From: Chitinophaga pinensis
GTDB lineage: Bacteria > Bacteroidota > Bacteroidia > Flavobacteriales_D > Crocinitomicaceae
Direction: 5' to 3'
NCBI GenBank assembly: GCA_943324745.2
Contig: CALPMT020000006.1
Span: 47,794 to 111,793 of the forward strand
Length of the DNA: 64,000 nt
Part shown: one piece after another, positions 1 through 8,417 of the stretch
Numbering within the stretch: position 1 is the stretch's first letter
How the letters are laid out: each line of letters starts with the position of its first letter
The notes under the pieces: model-generated
Databases searched by the model: none
Told to the model about the DNA's origin: nothing
Seen by the model: only the letters and a program-made list of their open reading frames with translations
Program-made: the position numbers and the translations under genes

Positions 1-213
1 ACCTGGAAGATTCTCTGCGACCTCTTCTGCACCTTCACCAGTATTAAAACTTGGATATACAAACACTGCTAAAAAAAACAAGGTGACATTTCCAATGCGA
101 CGGGTCAACTGCGACTTAAATAGATAACCACATACTAAGATGACAAAACCAACAATCACCCCAATTATAGGCAAGTGATTGATTAATAAGTGTACATGTG
201 CATCATTCATCAT
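1..213 (-). CDS. Membrane protein, 3' part cut by window edge
   Basis: The reverse strand is open from an ATG at 211-213 to the left edge (71 codons, no stop). The protein begins MMNDAHVHLLINHLPIIG, followed by a hydrophobic segment (about residues 13-29, VIVGFVILVCGY), a short basic stretch (KSQLTRR) and a second hydrophobic segment. The HLLINHLPIIG start resembles small multi-helix membrane proteins of unknown function found in Bacteroidota. Function cannot be assigned. The C-terminus lies outside the window. Confidence 0.6.
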   Translation of the reverse strand, partial: MMNDAHVHLLINHLPIIGVIVGFVILVCGYLFKSQLTRRIGNVTLFFLAVFVYPSFNTGEGAEEVAENLPG

Positions 214-318
214 TTTAGGTTTTAAGGTTCTCTCAAATTTATGAAATGTTTATGAAATAAAACATGAGAAATATCAGTATAAAGAATATTTAAACATTGT
301 TCCTATTTATTTTCAGAA

Positions 319-353
319 CGTCACTCTTCACTTCGGTTCCTGAGCTTGCTGAA
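319..353. repeat. Dispersed-repeat-like sequence at the end of the Nudix gene
   Basis: Read on the reverse strand, this stretch contains a string close to TTCAGCAAGCTCAGGAACCG and then GTGAAGAGTGACG. Strings of this kind (caagctcaggaaccg) occur as short dispersed intergenic repeats in many bacterial genomes. Here it supplies the last codons of the Nudix protein (QQAQEPK) and its stop. Only one copy is in the window, so the repeat status rests on recollection of similar elements. Confidence 0.35.
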
Positions 354-969
354 GAATCGCTTCTCTCAGTTCATTTAAAATCAACGCTGTTGCACCCCAA
401 ATCTGTTTGTCTCTAATCGTAAAACATGGAACTTTCATTTTTACCAACTTATTTTCTGTGGTAACTTTCATTTCTCCGATTACATCTTCCGCTAAAAGTT
501 CTTTCAAGGAAATGGTAAAAACATGAGCAACTTCACGTTCTTGATGGACAAATGATGGTTGTTCCGGATAATAAAAAACATGGGGTTCTACTAAAAATCC
601 ACTCACCGGAATATATACCTGACTTAATTTCCCTAAATATTCTGCCACATCCATATTCACGCCAACTTCTTCCCAACATTCCCGTTTGGCAGTCGCTAAC
701 AAATCAACATCCTCTTTGTCTTTTTTACCTCCAGGAAAACTAATTTGACCACTGTGTTTTCCATCGTATTCTGTGCGTTGGATTAAAATGCACTCGTACG
801 ATTGATTGGATTCAAATAAAACAACGGCAACCGCTGACTCTTTATATGATGTTAGGTTTTGAATGACTTCACTCGTTACGGGGCGATGCAAAGGTGACAA
901 AGGAATATGAGCTCGTTCTCCAGGAAGATTGTGCTTTAAGGCATGGGCTAATTGTGATCGAAAGTGCAT
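328..969 (-). CDS. Nudix hydrolase, CoA pyrophosphatase type
   Basis: Predicted to hydrolyse coenzyme A or acyl-CoA to 3',5'-ADP and (acyl-)phosphopantetheine in the cytoplasm. The Nudix box runs from FPGG (residues 78-81) to RECWEEVG (96-103). It is preceded by the RTEYDGKHSGQISFPGG segment, which fits the NuCoA signature that separates CoA pyrophosphatases from other Nudix enzymes. Length (213 aa) is usual for the family. The start is the ATG at 967-969. The last residues (QQAQEPK) are encoded by a dispersed-repeat-like sequence and are probably dispensable. Substrate choice is inferred from the motif only. Confidence 0.85.
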   Translation of the reverse strand: MHFRSQLAHALKHNLPGERAHIPLSPLHRPVTSEVIQNLTSYKESAVAVVLFESNQSYECILIQRTEYDGKHSGQISFPGGKKDKEDVDLLATAKRECWEEVGVNMDVAEYLGKLSQVYIPVSGFLVEPHVFYYPEQPSFVHQEREVAHVFTISLKELLAEDVIGEMKVTTENKLVKMKVPCFTIRDKQIWGATALILNELREAILQQAQEPK

Positions 970-1042
970 AGTTAAAGGTAAATAAAAAATAAAAGCGAAT
1001 ATCTAACCTTTCAGAAATTCAGGAATTACACTCATAAAAATC

Positions 1043-2242
1043 CTATTTTGCAATATACCCCGCCTCCCCTTTCTTGATCCTCTCAAATATCCAATCGTAA
1101 TTATAAGGCATGTGGCTATCCACAAAATTTTTCTTTGGCCATGTTTTTGGAATAAATGCTCGGCCATGTCTTGAATCATAAATCATGCCTTTCACTTCAC
1201 ATTGTGGGGCGATTCCATCCTGTTCCCAAATTGGATCTGGGTTCACTTGGTCTAAATTACTACCATATTGCCAAGCTTGTTGAAACTGAATCCAGTCCGC
1301 TCCATCTTGACAGCCATTCTCAGGCGAAAGAATGTAGATATTCCCAAAAACTACCCGTTCTTTAAGTACTTCAATCATTCCCAATGCGTAGGCGTACCCC
1401 ATACTATGACAAACAATGTCAATCGTATCTTTTTCTTGTTGGTGTAACTTCAATAACAACGCTTTACCACCTATCCGTCCTTTTTCTTTGCGGTAATAAA
1501 ATCCTTTTGGATTGGGATCCATATTCAAGCGATTATATTTCCTTAACGTATCTTTTCGATTCACAAAATGATTGGCGAAATAAAAACTTTTCACAAAACG
1601 TATTGTGTTACGATGATTTGATGTTTTCACACTTAAACTACCATCCAAATAAAAAGTTTCGGTTGGTTTTAAGGTATCGATAAATCGATCGTCCAACTTA
1701 AACCAATAATGATAACGATCCTTGGAAGTAACCAAATTATCACTCTCATTTTCTTCGCGTTCATATCCACGATACCCATTTACAAATACCAAAACACGTT
1801 TTGGCACTGGTCGCAGGGTATCGCCTTTCATTGGAATAATTTGTCTAAAAACCAACCAATTACCATTACGCTTAACAAATGAAAGTTGAACATTATTTTC
1901 CTCCGTTTTACGTTTAAAAATCAATTTCTTTTTGAACGATAAAACACTGTCCTTCCATGAAATCTTAGCGACTCTCACCACTGTTTTTGGAGTACTAACA
2001 AACTGAAATATTTTTTGTTTAAATTCAGATACGGTAATTTGAGTCGGATTTTTGACAGCAACAAGATCCACTGAATAATTGTGTTGAAATAATACCTCTT
2101 TGGTACCATCCAAAACATTTCCAAGTGTATCCTCTTCCCAAATAGAAAACTTCACCAAACCAGTGACCTCTCCTATTTTTTGATTAAAAAATTGAGCGTG
2201 AGAGAAAAGAGGAATTAAAAGTAGAAGAAGAAATAACCGCAT
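1043..2242 (-). CDS. Secreted alpha/beta-hydrolase fold protein
   Basis: 399 aa with an N-terminal signal peptide (MRLFLLLLLIPLFSHAQ). The core has LVFVNGYRGY (151-160), which resembles the first strand and oxyanion turn of alpha/beta hydrolases, and CHSMGYAYALG (278-288), a nucleophile elbow with Ser280; the usual GxSxG begins with Cys instead of Gly. GNIYILSPENG downstream fits the strand carrying the catalytic acid. I infer a periplasmic or surface esterase/lipase-like enzyme; the substrate is unknown. It stands alone, with no obvious operon partner. Confidence 0.6.
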   Translation of the reverse strand: MRLFLLLLLIPLFSHAQFFNQKIGEVTGLVKFSIWEEDTLGNVLDGTKEVLFQHNYSVDLVAVKNPTQITVSEFKQKIFQFVSTPKTVVRVAKISWKDSVLSFKKKLIFKRKTEENNVQLSFVKRNGNWLVFRQIIPMKGDTLRPVPKRVLVFVNGYRGYEREENESDNLVTSKDRYHYWFKLDDRFIDTLKPTETFYLDGSLSVKTSNHRNTIRFVKSFYFANHFVNRKDTLRKYNRLNMDPNPKGFYYRKEKGRIGGKALLLKLHQQEKDTIDIVCHSMGYAYALGMIEVLKERVVFGNIYILSPENGCQDGADWIQFQQAWQYGSNLDQVNPDPIWEQDGIAPQCEVKGMIYDSRHGRAFIPKTWPKKNFVDSHMPYNYDWIFERIKKGEAGYIAK

Positions 2243-2533
2243 AACTCTAAGTTAATTATTTTATGCTAGTTTTCCCGTGATTCCTTTAAATACAAGATCA
2301 AAAATAGTTTAAACTACAAATGACTTCCCTCCAATTAAAAACTTGATCATATTCAAATGCCGTAGTGAGAGAACTAGTTTATTAGTATTTGAAATCCATA
2401 TACCGTTCAGAAAATCAAACTTCTAAGGAAGCAATAACGTTTGATTAATTTTGAGCATCCCGAAGTTGCACCATTCAAAAAAAGAAAACCCCGAAAAGCG
2501 AACTTAACGGGGTTTACAATTTGATAAAACGAA
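2243..2533. other. Intergenic region with terminator and possible promoter
   Basis: 291 bp between two leftward genes. A TATTTTTG match on the reverse strand (2299-2306) could be the -7 element of the hydrolase gene, but I see no matching -33 TTG at normal spacing and no operator of the island type. The right end holds the terminator of the lipoprotein gene. Confidence 0.4.
2478..2515 (-). terminator. Rho-independent terminator of the 2534-3241 lipoprotein gene
   Basis: On the reverse strand, AAACCCCG pairs with CGGGGTTTT across a loop and is followed by a T-rich tail (TTTTCTTTTTTT). The hairpin and its flank (2464-2515) are repeated almost exactly at 3351-3402, differing at two loop positions (GAAC versus GCGC) and in the outermost bases. 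Confidence 0.85.
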
Positions 2534-3241
2534 TTAATCAGTATAAGTATACAAGGTTATGTAATCTTTTTGACTTTTCACACCGTTATTATAATAACTT
2601 GATATCATTTTTACCACCCTATTTTTAGCATCAAACTCATAACTATATTGAGTATAAGTTAAGCTTTTAGCTCCATATTTTGAACTGATTACTAAGTTTT
2701 GGTTATCTTTTCCATCAGACGGGGATCCCATATTACTATTCCCTATTGTGTTTAATTTGGTAAGATCATAGGTATAATAAGTTGTATCGGTACCAAATAT
2801 ACGTTTTGTAACATTCCCATTTTCAACGATATTTACTTGATTTTTTTCATATAATCTAAACCCATTCGCATCAAAATAATTAGTGTCAATTTTTTTACTA
2901 CCAACATTTTCAACATAAATCCCATAACCCTGGGTGTTTAATGTTATTTTATAAGTCGAATTCAGTAGGTTATTTTTAAATTGTTTTAGTGTAATTAATG
3001 ACGCCGAGGTATATTCTACCATAGTATACGAAGAATCATCGAAATCAGCCCTTGTTAGCCTCCCAGAAGCGTCATAACTATAAGTAAAAGGACTTCCAGA
3101 ATCATATTTCATTGTTTTAATTCGAGCAGAAACAGATGTTTGATTAGTTGGTGTTGGTGTTGTAGTTTTTTTACACCCCACAAACAAAACGGATGATAAT
3201 ACACCCAGCAATAGCAATTTTTTCATAGTTAATTTTTTCAT
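2534..3241 (-). CDS. YD-type lipoprotein, paralogue family
   Basis: Lipoprotein with SPII signal ending LFVGC-KK, a low-complexity linker (TTTPTPTNQ), then short beta-rich repeats of the YSYDASGRL kind. It shares a core (KLNTIGNSNMG, YEFDAKNRVVK) with the lipoproteins at 10930-11697 and 22362-23108, so these are paralogues. Two in-frame ATGs are produced by a 15-bp tandem duplication (3241 and 3226). The ATG at 3280 can be ruled out, because a -7 element lies at 3265-3272, downstream of it. By comparison with the paralogues (18 residues before the lipid Cys) the original start was 3226. Function unknown; the fold may resemble DUF4595-type proteins. Confidence 0.75.
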   Translation of the reverse strand: MKKLTMKKLLLLGVLSSVLFVGCKKTTTPTPTNQTSVSARIKTMKYDSGSPFTYSYDASGRLTRADFDDSSYTMVEYTSASLITLKQFKNNLLNSTYKITLNTQGYGIYVENVGSKKIDTNYFDANGFRLYEKNQVNIVENGNVTKRIFGTDTTYYTYDLTKLNTIGNSNMGSPSDGKDNQNLVISSKYGAKSLTYTQYSYEFDAKNRVVKMISSYYNNGVKSQKDYITLYTYTD

Positions 3242-3253
3242 AGTTAATTCCTT
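3224..3253 (-). repeat. 15-bp tandem duplication covering a start codon
   Basis: The forward string AGTTAATTTTTTCAT occurs twice in tandem. Each copy carries one reverse-strand ATG plus the codons for KKLT, so the gene has two in-frame starts five codons apart. Confidence 0.85.
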
Positions 3254-3264
3254 AAAAGTATACA

Positions 3265-3311
3265 CAAATATACAAAACATTGTTACCTAAACAACAACTT
3301 TAAATGACTAT
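3265..3311 (-). promoter_or_regulatory. Degenerate island-type operator plus -7 element
   Basis: In the transcribed direction: ATAGTCAT, TT, AAAGTTGT (3311-3294), 21 bp, TATATTTG (3272-3265). The outer half-site and the -7 element match the family seen at 11.7, 14.4, 16.3, 21.0 and 21.2 kb. The inner half-site matches only 5 of 8 and the gap is 1 bp shorter, so this site is either weak or decayed. Confidence 0.5.
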
Positions 3312-3365
3312 TTATCTGATAACTACCTAATAAAATCTGCGGAACTTGTAAGTTGCACCATTCAA

Positions 3366-3402
3366 AAAAAGAAAACCCCGAAAAGCGCGCTTAACGGGGT
3401 TA
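3366..3402 (-). terminator. Rho-independent terminator of the 3425-6561 operon
   Basis: On the reverse strand, AACCCCG and CGGGGTT form the stem, followed by a T-rich tail. It is a near copy of the terminator at 2478-2515 including upstream flank, so the two share a recent origin. Confidence 0.85.
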
Positions 3403-3424
3403 AAAACAAATGATAATTAATTAA

Positions 3425-4810
3425 CTATTTCTTTTCTACTTCTTCTGTTTTCTCTACTTTTTTAGCTTTATTGGTCTCGCCAATAGTTAAGTTTAAACCA
3501 AAAGCAACAGAAGCAGCACGCGCTGATTGATAATTAATAACAGACATTAAATTATCCGTTAAAATATAAAATCCTCTAAACCTCAAACCTACACCAACAT
3601 TTGAGTTAGAACCTGCATACATTCCATAATTTAATGTAAGTCCAAAATAATGTCTTACAGACAAAGTAGAAGAAATGATCAAACCTGCTCTGTAATTAGA
3701 ATTATAAAATTCGTTGTACATCATAATCCCAGACGACAAGTATTTGTTCCAATTATAATCTCCCCCTACATAGATTCGAGTTGGCAATCCTGTGGTGTAT
3801 GAATTCGTATTTTTACCAGTTTTGAATATACTCGATAAAGAATCTATCATGTTTGTTGATTTATTATTCGTGTCATTTTTAATGATCTCGTTTAGATTAA
3901 TACCTGTAAAACGATAAGAGAATGGCTTCAAATCGTAATTAGCAACACCTTGTGTCCATTTGATGAAACCTAAATCGATCACACTGGCTTTCAATGTAAC
4001 TTCATCTGTTAGTTTGTAGGTACCTCCAAAATCAAACCCCATACCTAGATTAGAAAAATCATAGGCCATTTTAATCAATCTCATCTGATCCATCGTTTTT
4101 GAATAGGCAGAATCTGCGAAAATCGCAGTATTTGAAGATTGAACATTTGCTTGCCCATCGATCGTAAGACTGTAATCAGCAGCGCTTGTCTCAATTCCAA
4201 TTTTAGTATCCGTCCCTTGTAAGTTAGCAAGACCAGACAACAATTTCACACGTCCACCCACACTTAATTTTTCGTTAATTTCTCGGGTATATCCTAGTCC
4301 ATATTCGATGTAGGATGTTAATGAAGCACCTAAACCATCAAAGCTTGCACGACTTCCAATTAAAGTACCTCCGTTTCCTTGAACCAAAAACTTCAATAAA
4401 TCGGAACCTAAACCAACCTCTGCAATCAAACGATGACTGACATCAAACGTGAAATAATTTTTTTTCACTTTAAATCCGAAAGCAAAAATTTGATTGGTCA
4501 TATCAACACCTATGTAGGTCTTTTTACCCATGCCCTTAAAAAAATCATCGCTACTATTAATTACCAAGGAATCGCCCCTGTTAGGATCCGGCACTAACGC
4601 TTCGTTAATCGAAGCAATTCTATTAGTCACCTGAAAATTTTGTGTCCCTAATAATGGAATCAGGGAGAGAAAAAATTTAGACTCCGGCATAATCGCTGGG
4701 TTCACTCGATAGCTAAAAGGTGTTCTTAATGTTGAAAGTGTAATATTCCTTTGGGCATGAAGGCTAAACAAAGAAAGTACAGAAAGTAAAACAAATATTA
4801 TTTTTTTCAT
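3425..4810 (-). CDS. Outer-membrane beta-barrel protein, probably DUF5723 family
   Basis: 461 aa with signal peptide (MKKIIFVLLSVLSLFSLHAQ) and a run of alternating amphipathic strands. The mature N-terminus (NITLSTLRTPFSYRVNPAIMP) and repeated glycine/aromatic strands (LGFIKWTQGV, VGGDYNWNKYLSSGI) fit the Bacteroidota barrel family that I associate with DUF5723. The C-terminal tail is charged and low in complexity (KKVEKTEEVEKK). It is the second gene of an operon, 23 bp after the lipoprotein at 4834-6561, so the two probably work together in the outer membrane. Substrate unknown. Confidence 0.65.
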   Translation of the reverse strand: MKKIIFVLLSVLSLFSLHAQRNITLSTLRTPFSYRVNPAIMPESKFFLSLIPLLGTQNFQVTNRIASINEALVPDPNRGDSLVINSSDDFFKGMGKKTYIGVDMTNQIFAFGFKVKKNYFTFDVSHRLIAEVGLGSDLLKFLVQGNGGTLIGSRASFDGLGASLTSYIEYGLGYTREINEKLSVGGRVKLLSGLANLQGTDTKIGIETSAADYSLTIDGQANVQSSNTAIFADSAYSKTMDQMRLIKMAYDFSNLGMGFDFGGTYKLTDEVTLKASVIDLGFIKWTQGVANYDLKPFSYRFTGINLNEIIKNDTNNKSTNMIDSLSSIFKTGKNTNSYTTGLPTRIYVGGDYNWNKYLSSGIMMYNEFYNSNYRAGLIISSTLSVRHYFGLTLNYGMYAGSNSNVGVGLRFRGFYILTDNLMSVINYQSARAASVAFGLNLTIGETNKAKKVEKTEEVEKK

Positions 4811-4833
4811 AATGAATAGTAAAGCGTAGTGAA

Positions 4834-6561
4834 TTATTTTTTGATTGAAACTCCTCCTTTTACATTCGCATGTAGATTAATAGAAAGACCATAATAATCA
4901 TAGAGTGTTACTGGTAACTCTTGGCTTCCACCAAATGTTTCAAAAGAACCACCGAAAATGATTTTTTTAGCATTTTTCAAGAAAGGTAAATCTGTCTCTT
5001 TAATTTTAATCACCAGTGTTTGTGGCGGTAAATTCTCCAACTCTGCTTTTGACAATTTCCACGTTTGTGTCGTTTGGTCTAATTTTAATATAGGAGATTT
5101 AATTAATTTTCCTGAATTTGAAGAAAATAAATTAAACACCTGATCACCAATTTTAATTGGATTATCAAATTGATCTAAAAACGTAATCGATGCATCAATA
5201 TCAAGGGGTAATGTATTTGTATACAACAAATGCATTTCCAAGGATTTTAAGACGTCTGTAGGAAATGTAAAATTACTCGTATCCGAGAATGTAAAGCCAC
5301 TTGCATAACCCGTCAAAGGCAAGGTGATTTCTGCATTTAAGGAAATCGAACTTTTATCGGTAATGAAATTTTTAACAGAAGTTTCGCCTGCTTTATTCAC
5401 CGTTAATGAACCTCCAAATTGAATTTCTTTGGTTTCCGAAGAAAGTAATTTATCGATGTTTGTCACTCCTTTATTTTTACTTATTTCCAAGGAAGATGGC
5501 ACAGCAGCATCTCCGACATTTAACGGGTATCCGATTGGAAATGCTTTTACTCCGATTGGAATCAATGAATTATCTTTTCTTACTACATTGAATTTATTGA
5601 AATCTAAGTCTACGGGAATTCCAAATCCATTGACAATGTCTAACTTAATAGAAGGATTTGACATCCCAAATTTACCTTTCAAATCTTTGAATTGATCAAT
5701 TTTAAGTGTATCACTAATTGGAGGGATTGATAAGTTTCCAAAATACCCTTGAACAGATTTAAACCCTAGTTTGGTCAATGAAACTCCTAACACGATTTGA
5801 TCCGTACTAGTAATTGGCTTTGCAATTTTAGGATTAACTAAATCAGCCTCAGGTGTAATATTAATAGCATCTATGGAAAAAGACAATTGTTTGTTTGAAA
5901 AATCAGCGTAACAACCTGCTAAATTAATGACCATTGGTTGATTTGAATTCGGATTATAGATAATAGAATCAACTAAACTTTTTCCGTCTTTTTTGATTTC
6001 ATTAAACGTAAATTTTAGTACGGTTTTATACGGTAATCCTTTTTTAACATTTACTTGTAGATTCCCTGTTGATAAATCAATGCGATCGATACGAAAATTA
6101 GATGGTAAATCAGAAGAACCGGTGGAAAAATCCAATGGTACTTTTTGGTTCACTTCAATCGTACTATTTACAGATTTAAGTAAATCAAGAAAAGGAACAA
6201 CTTTCCCAATTTTCAAGGATGCAATAGAATTAATTGTTGTAATTTCTGTCGGTCCTAAATTCGAGAAACTATACACTGATTGTTCTGGAAGTGTATTAAA
6301 ATCAGGAAGCTTTACCACCTCAGTTAAATTAAACCCATTGATGGCTTGCGATACTTTCAATTGAATTAGACGCTCATCAGTGACACCTAAATATTTATCG
6401 ATAGAATCTGCTTGCATCAGAATATCATTAATCGTAAACGATCCGTATGCAATTGGCACCGCTAACTTGGGGCTCCAAAAAGAGGATGACATTGTACTTA
6501 AATCGACCTTTTTGCACGAAAAAAGTGCAATAGATAAACAAGTTAGTAACAGATACTTCAT
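4834..6561 (-). CDS. Large lipoprotein, operon partner of the barrel protein
   Basis: 575 aa. SPII signal MKYLLLTCLSIALFSC-KK, then PKLAVPIAYGSFTINDIL, a start I associate with uncharacterised Bacteroidota lipoproteins. The rest is beta-rich without repeats or catalytic motifs that I recognise. A TAGATTTG -7 candidate lies 23-30 bp upstream (6584-6591) in the divergent spacer shared with 6666. Co-transcription with the 3425 barrel suggests an outer-membrane complex, which is inference. Confidence 0.65.
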   Translation of the reverse strand: MKYLLLTCLSIALFSCKKVDLSTMSSSFWSPKLAVPIAYGSFTINDILMQADSIDKYLGVTDERLIQLKVSQAINGFNLTEVVKLPDFNTLPEQSVYSFSNLGPTEITTINSIASLKIGKVVPFLDLLKSVNSTIEVNQKVPLDFSTGSSDLPSNFRIDRIDLSTGNLQVNVKKGLPYKTVLKFTFNEIKKDGKSLVDSIIYNPNSNQPMVINLAGCYADFSNKQLSFSIDAINITPEADLVNPKIAKPITSTDQIVLGVSLTKLGFKSVQGYFGNLSIPPISDTLKIDQFKDLKGKFGMSNPSIKLDIVNGFGIPVDLDFNKFNVVRKDNSLIPIGVKAFPIGYPLNVGDAAVPSSLEISKNKGVTNIDKLLSSETKEIQFGGSLTVNKAGETSVKNFITDKSSISLNAEITLPLTGYASGFTFSDTSNFTFPTDVLKSLEMHLLYTNTLPLDIDASITFLDQFDNPIKIGDQVFNLFSSNSGKLIKSPILKLDQTTQTWKLSKAELENLPPQTLVIKIKETDLPFLKNAKKIIFGGSFETFGGSQELPVTLYDYYGLSINLHANVKGGVSIKK

Positions 6562-6598
6562 AGCTTAAAAATAAATTAGTGAACAAATCTAAGAATTA

Positions 6599-6629
6599 TT
6601 GAGTTTAAAAAAAATAAAATGTATCTTTA
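6599..6629 (+). promoter_or_regulatory. Candidate promoter of the 6666-8189 gene
   Basis: TTG (6599-6601), 20 bp, TATCTTTA (6622-6629). This is a 7/8 match to the Bacteroidota -7 element TAnnTTTG at normal distance from a -33 TTG, and lies 37 bp before the ATG. Confidence 0.4.
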
Positions 6630-6665
6630 ACGTAATAATATTTAATTAATTAAAATAAAGTTAAT

Positions 6666-8189
6666 ATGAAAAAAAAGCTACTTTTCATCACCTCGTTATT
6701 CGTTGGTGGACTTCTAAATGTAAATGCTCAGTGTACAGTGTCCTTAAATAGGGATAAAACTAAATTTTGCTCCAACGACAAAGTATCGTTGAAAGCAACT
6801 TCTTCAAGTAGTAAAACAATCGCTGACAACTCAACAACTGTTTCAGTTTTTGATTTAAGTAAAGACAAAAACCCTCTTATTTCAACTATAGCAACTAATA
6901 TTAAAGACCCTTTTAAATTTGCATTTGTGAAGGATACTCCAATTCCTATTGATTCAGTGCCTGGGGAAATCAAACTTCAATTACCAAATGGATTACAATT
7001 AACAAACACTGTAATTTCTTCTGGAAAAATTGACATAACTATTAAAACAACCTTAAAACAAGATTTAACTATTATATTCAAACTTCCTTATTTCATAAAA
7101 GATAAAAAACCATTGATAGATACTATCAAAATCGGAAATTCAACTAGTACTATTACTAAAACCTTCGACCTTGCAAATACGACCATCGATTTCTCAGCTG
7201 GAAAGCCTGCAAATTTCAATACAGTGAAGTACGTTATAACACCAACTATTACAATTACTACTCAAGATTTCACTGGTCTAGAAACTTGTGATTTAACTTT
7301 AAATTTAAACGGACTTAACTACACTGAGAACACAACATTTGCATGGTATAAAGATGAGCAATTAATCGCTAACCAAACAAATGCTATATTGGATGTTAAC
7401 GAAACCGGAAAATATAAAGTGAAAACAACTTCTTCTACCACAAATTGTATCGCTCAAGATACTATATCTATCAAAGTGGTTCAACTACCTGTAAAAGACG
7501 TTACAAAAACAGGAAATTTAACTTTTTGTGAAGGAAATTCAGCAACATTATCTGCTGTTGCAAAAGGCACAGGATACAAATACACATGGAGTGACAAAAG
7601 CACTGATAATTCGCTCATCGTCAAAAAAACTGGTTCGTACACTGTGACTGTAACAAATGATATCTGTAGCATCACAAGTGATCCTATCGCTGTAACAGTT
7701 AACCCTAACCCAATCGTAAAACTAAACCAAAAAATAGACACAACGATTGTTGTTGGAAGTCAATTGGTATTGCGTGCGTCAGGTGCGAAAGAATATCTTT
7801 GGAGTACAAACTCAAAATTAGATTCAATCGTTGTAAAAGATTCTAACAACTACATTGTAACTGGTAAAAACGAATTTGGTTGTACAAGTACTGCATCTGT
7901 AAAAATTAAATTAAGCGAGAAAAAAGCTGGTTTAGCAGAAAACACAATCAACTTTAGTATTTCTCCAAATCCAGCGACTTCGTTTTTGAAAATTGATTTG
8001 GCTGAAACAAATGCAACTTCAATCAATGCATCTATCTACGATTTAAGTGGTAAACTAGTTGTTAAAACTGAAGTTTCAACAGCTAAGTCGGTATTAAATA
8101 TTGAGTCATTAGACAAAGGAATGTATGTACTTGTATTGGAAGATCAAGCAAACACAACATTAAACTCAGCGCGTTTCGTAGTTGAATAA
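6666..8189 (+). CDS. T9SS-exported protein with Ig-like domains and type A sorting domain
   Basis: 507 aa. Signal peptide (MKKKLLFITSLFVGGLLNVNAQ), a beta-rich N-terminal region of unknown role, then two or three Ig/PKD-like modules marked by paired Cys and Trp-Ser (about 285-345: CEGNSATLSAV, YTWSDKSTDN, GSYTVTVTNDIC) and a type A sorting domain from about residue 430 (SISPNPATSFLKIDL to KGMYVLVLED). It should pass through the Sec and type IX pathways to the surface or medium. It is the only rightward gene in the first 21 kb and lacks the operator of the neighbouring island. Specific role unknown; probably adhesive or structural. Confidence 0.8.
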   Translation: MKKKLLFITSLFVGGLLNVNAQCTVSLNRDKTKFCSNDKVSLKATSSSSKTIADNSTTVSVFDLSKDKNPLISTIATNIKDPFKFAFVKDTPIPIDSVPGEIKLQLPNGLQLTNTVISSGKIDITIKTTLKQDLTIIFKLPYFIKDKKPLIDTIKIGNSTSTITKTFDLANTTIDFSAGKPANFNTVKYVITPTITITTQDFTGLETCDLTLNLNGLNYTENTTFAWYKDEQLIANQTNAILDVNETGKYKVKTTSSTTNCIAQDTISIKVVQLPVKDVTKTGNLTFCEGNSATLSAVAKGTGYKYTWSDKSTDNSLIVKKTGSYTVTVTNDICSITSDPIAVTVNPNPIVKLNQKIDTTIVVGSQLVLRASGAKEYLWSTNSKLDSIVVKDSNNYIVTGKNEFGCTSTASVKIKLSEKKAGLAENTINFSISPNPATSFLKIDLAETNATSINASIYDLSGKLVVKTEVSTAKSVLNIESLDKGMYVLVLEDQANTTLNSARFVVE

Positions 8190-8210
8190 TTAAACAAACA
8201 TTTAACTATA

Positions 8211-8247
8211 AAAAAGGAGCGAAAACAAATGTTTTCGCTCCTTTTTT
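8211..8247. terminator. Strong terminator, T-rich on both strands
   Basis: Perfect stem AAAAAGGAGCGAAAAC / GTTTTCGCTCCTTTTT with loop AAAT, T-rich on both strands. It ends the rightward gene at 8189 and could also stop leftward transcription from the kinase gene. Confidence 0.9.
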
Positions 8248-8417
8248 ATGTGGAATAAACTAAAAGATTTACCCTAGTATTCCGATTCGAAATCTCCTAC
8301 ATTGCAAGGAAGAAGTTAACGTACACATCTAGCTAGCTCTTCCTGAAAAGAAGATATGACTGTCAATGTAATTAGTTAATTAATGGGTTGATTGTTTATT
8401 CGGAACTACGATTTAAA

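Noticed and set aside
2299..2346. Island-type operator before the hydrolase gene
   Set aside because: A TATTTTTG exists, but no ATAGCTAT-like half-sites occur 22 bp upstream of it.
2534..3241. Rhs/YD toxin
   Set aside because: The protein is a 230-residue lipoprotein with few YD-like strands, no RHS core and no toxin tip.
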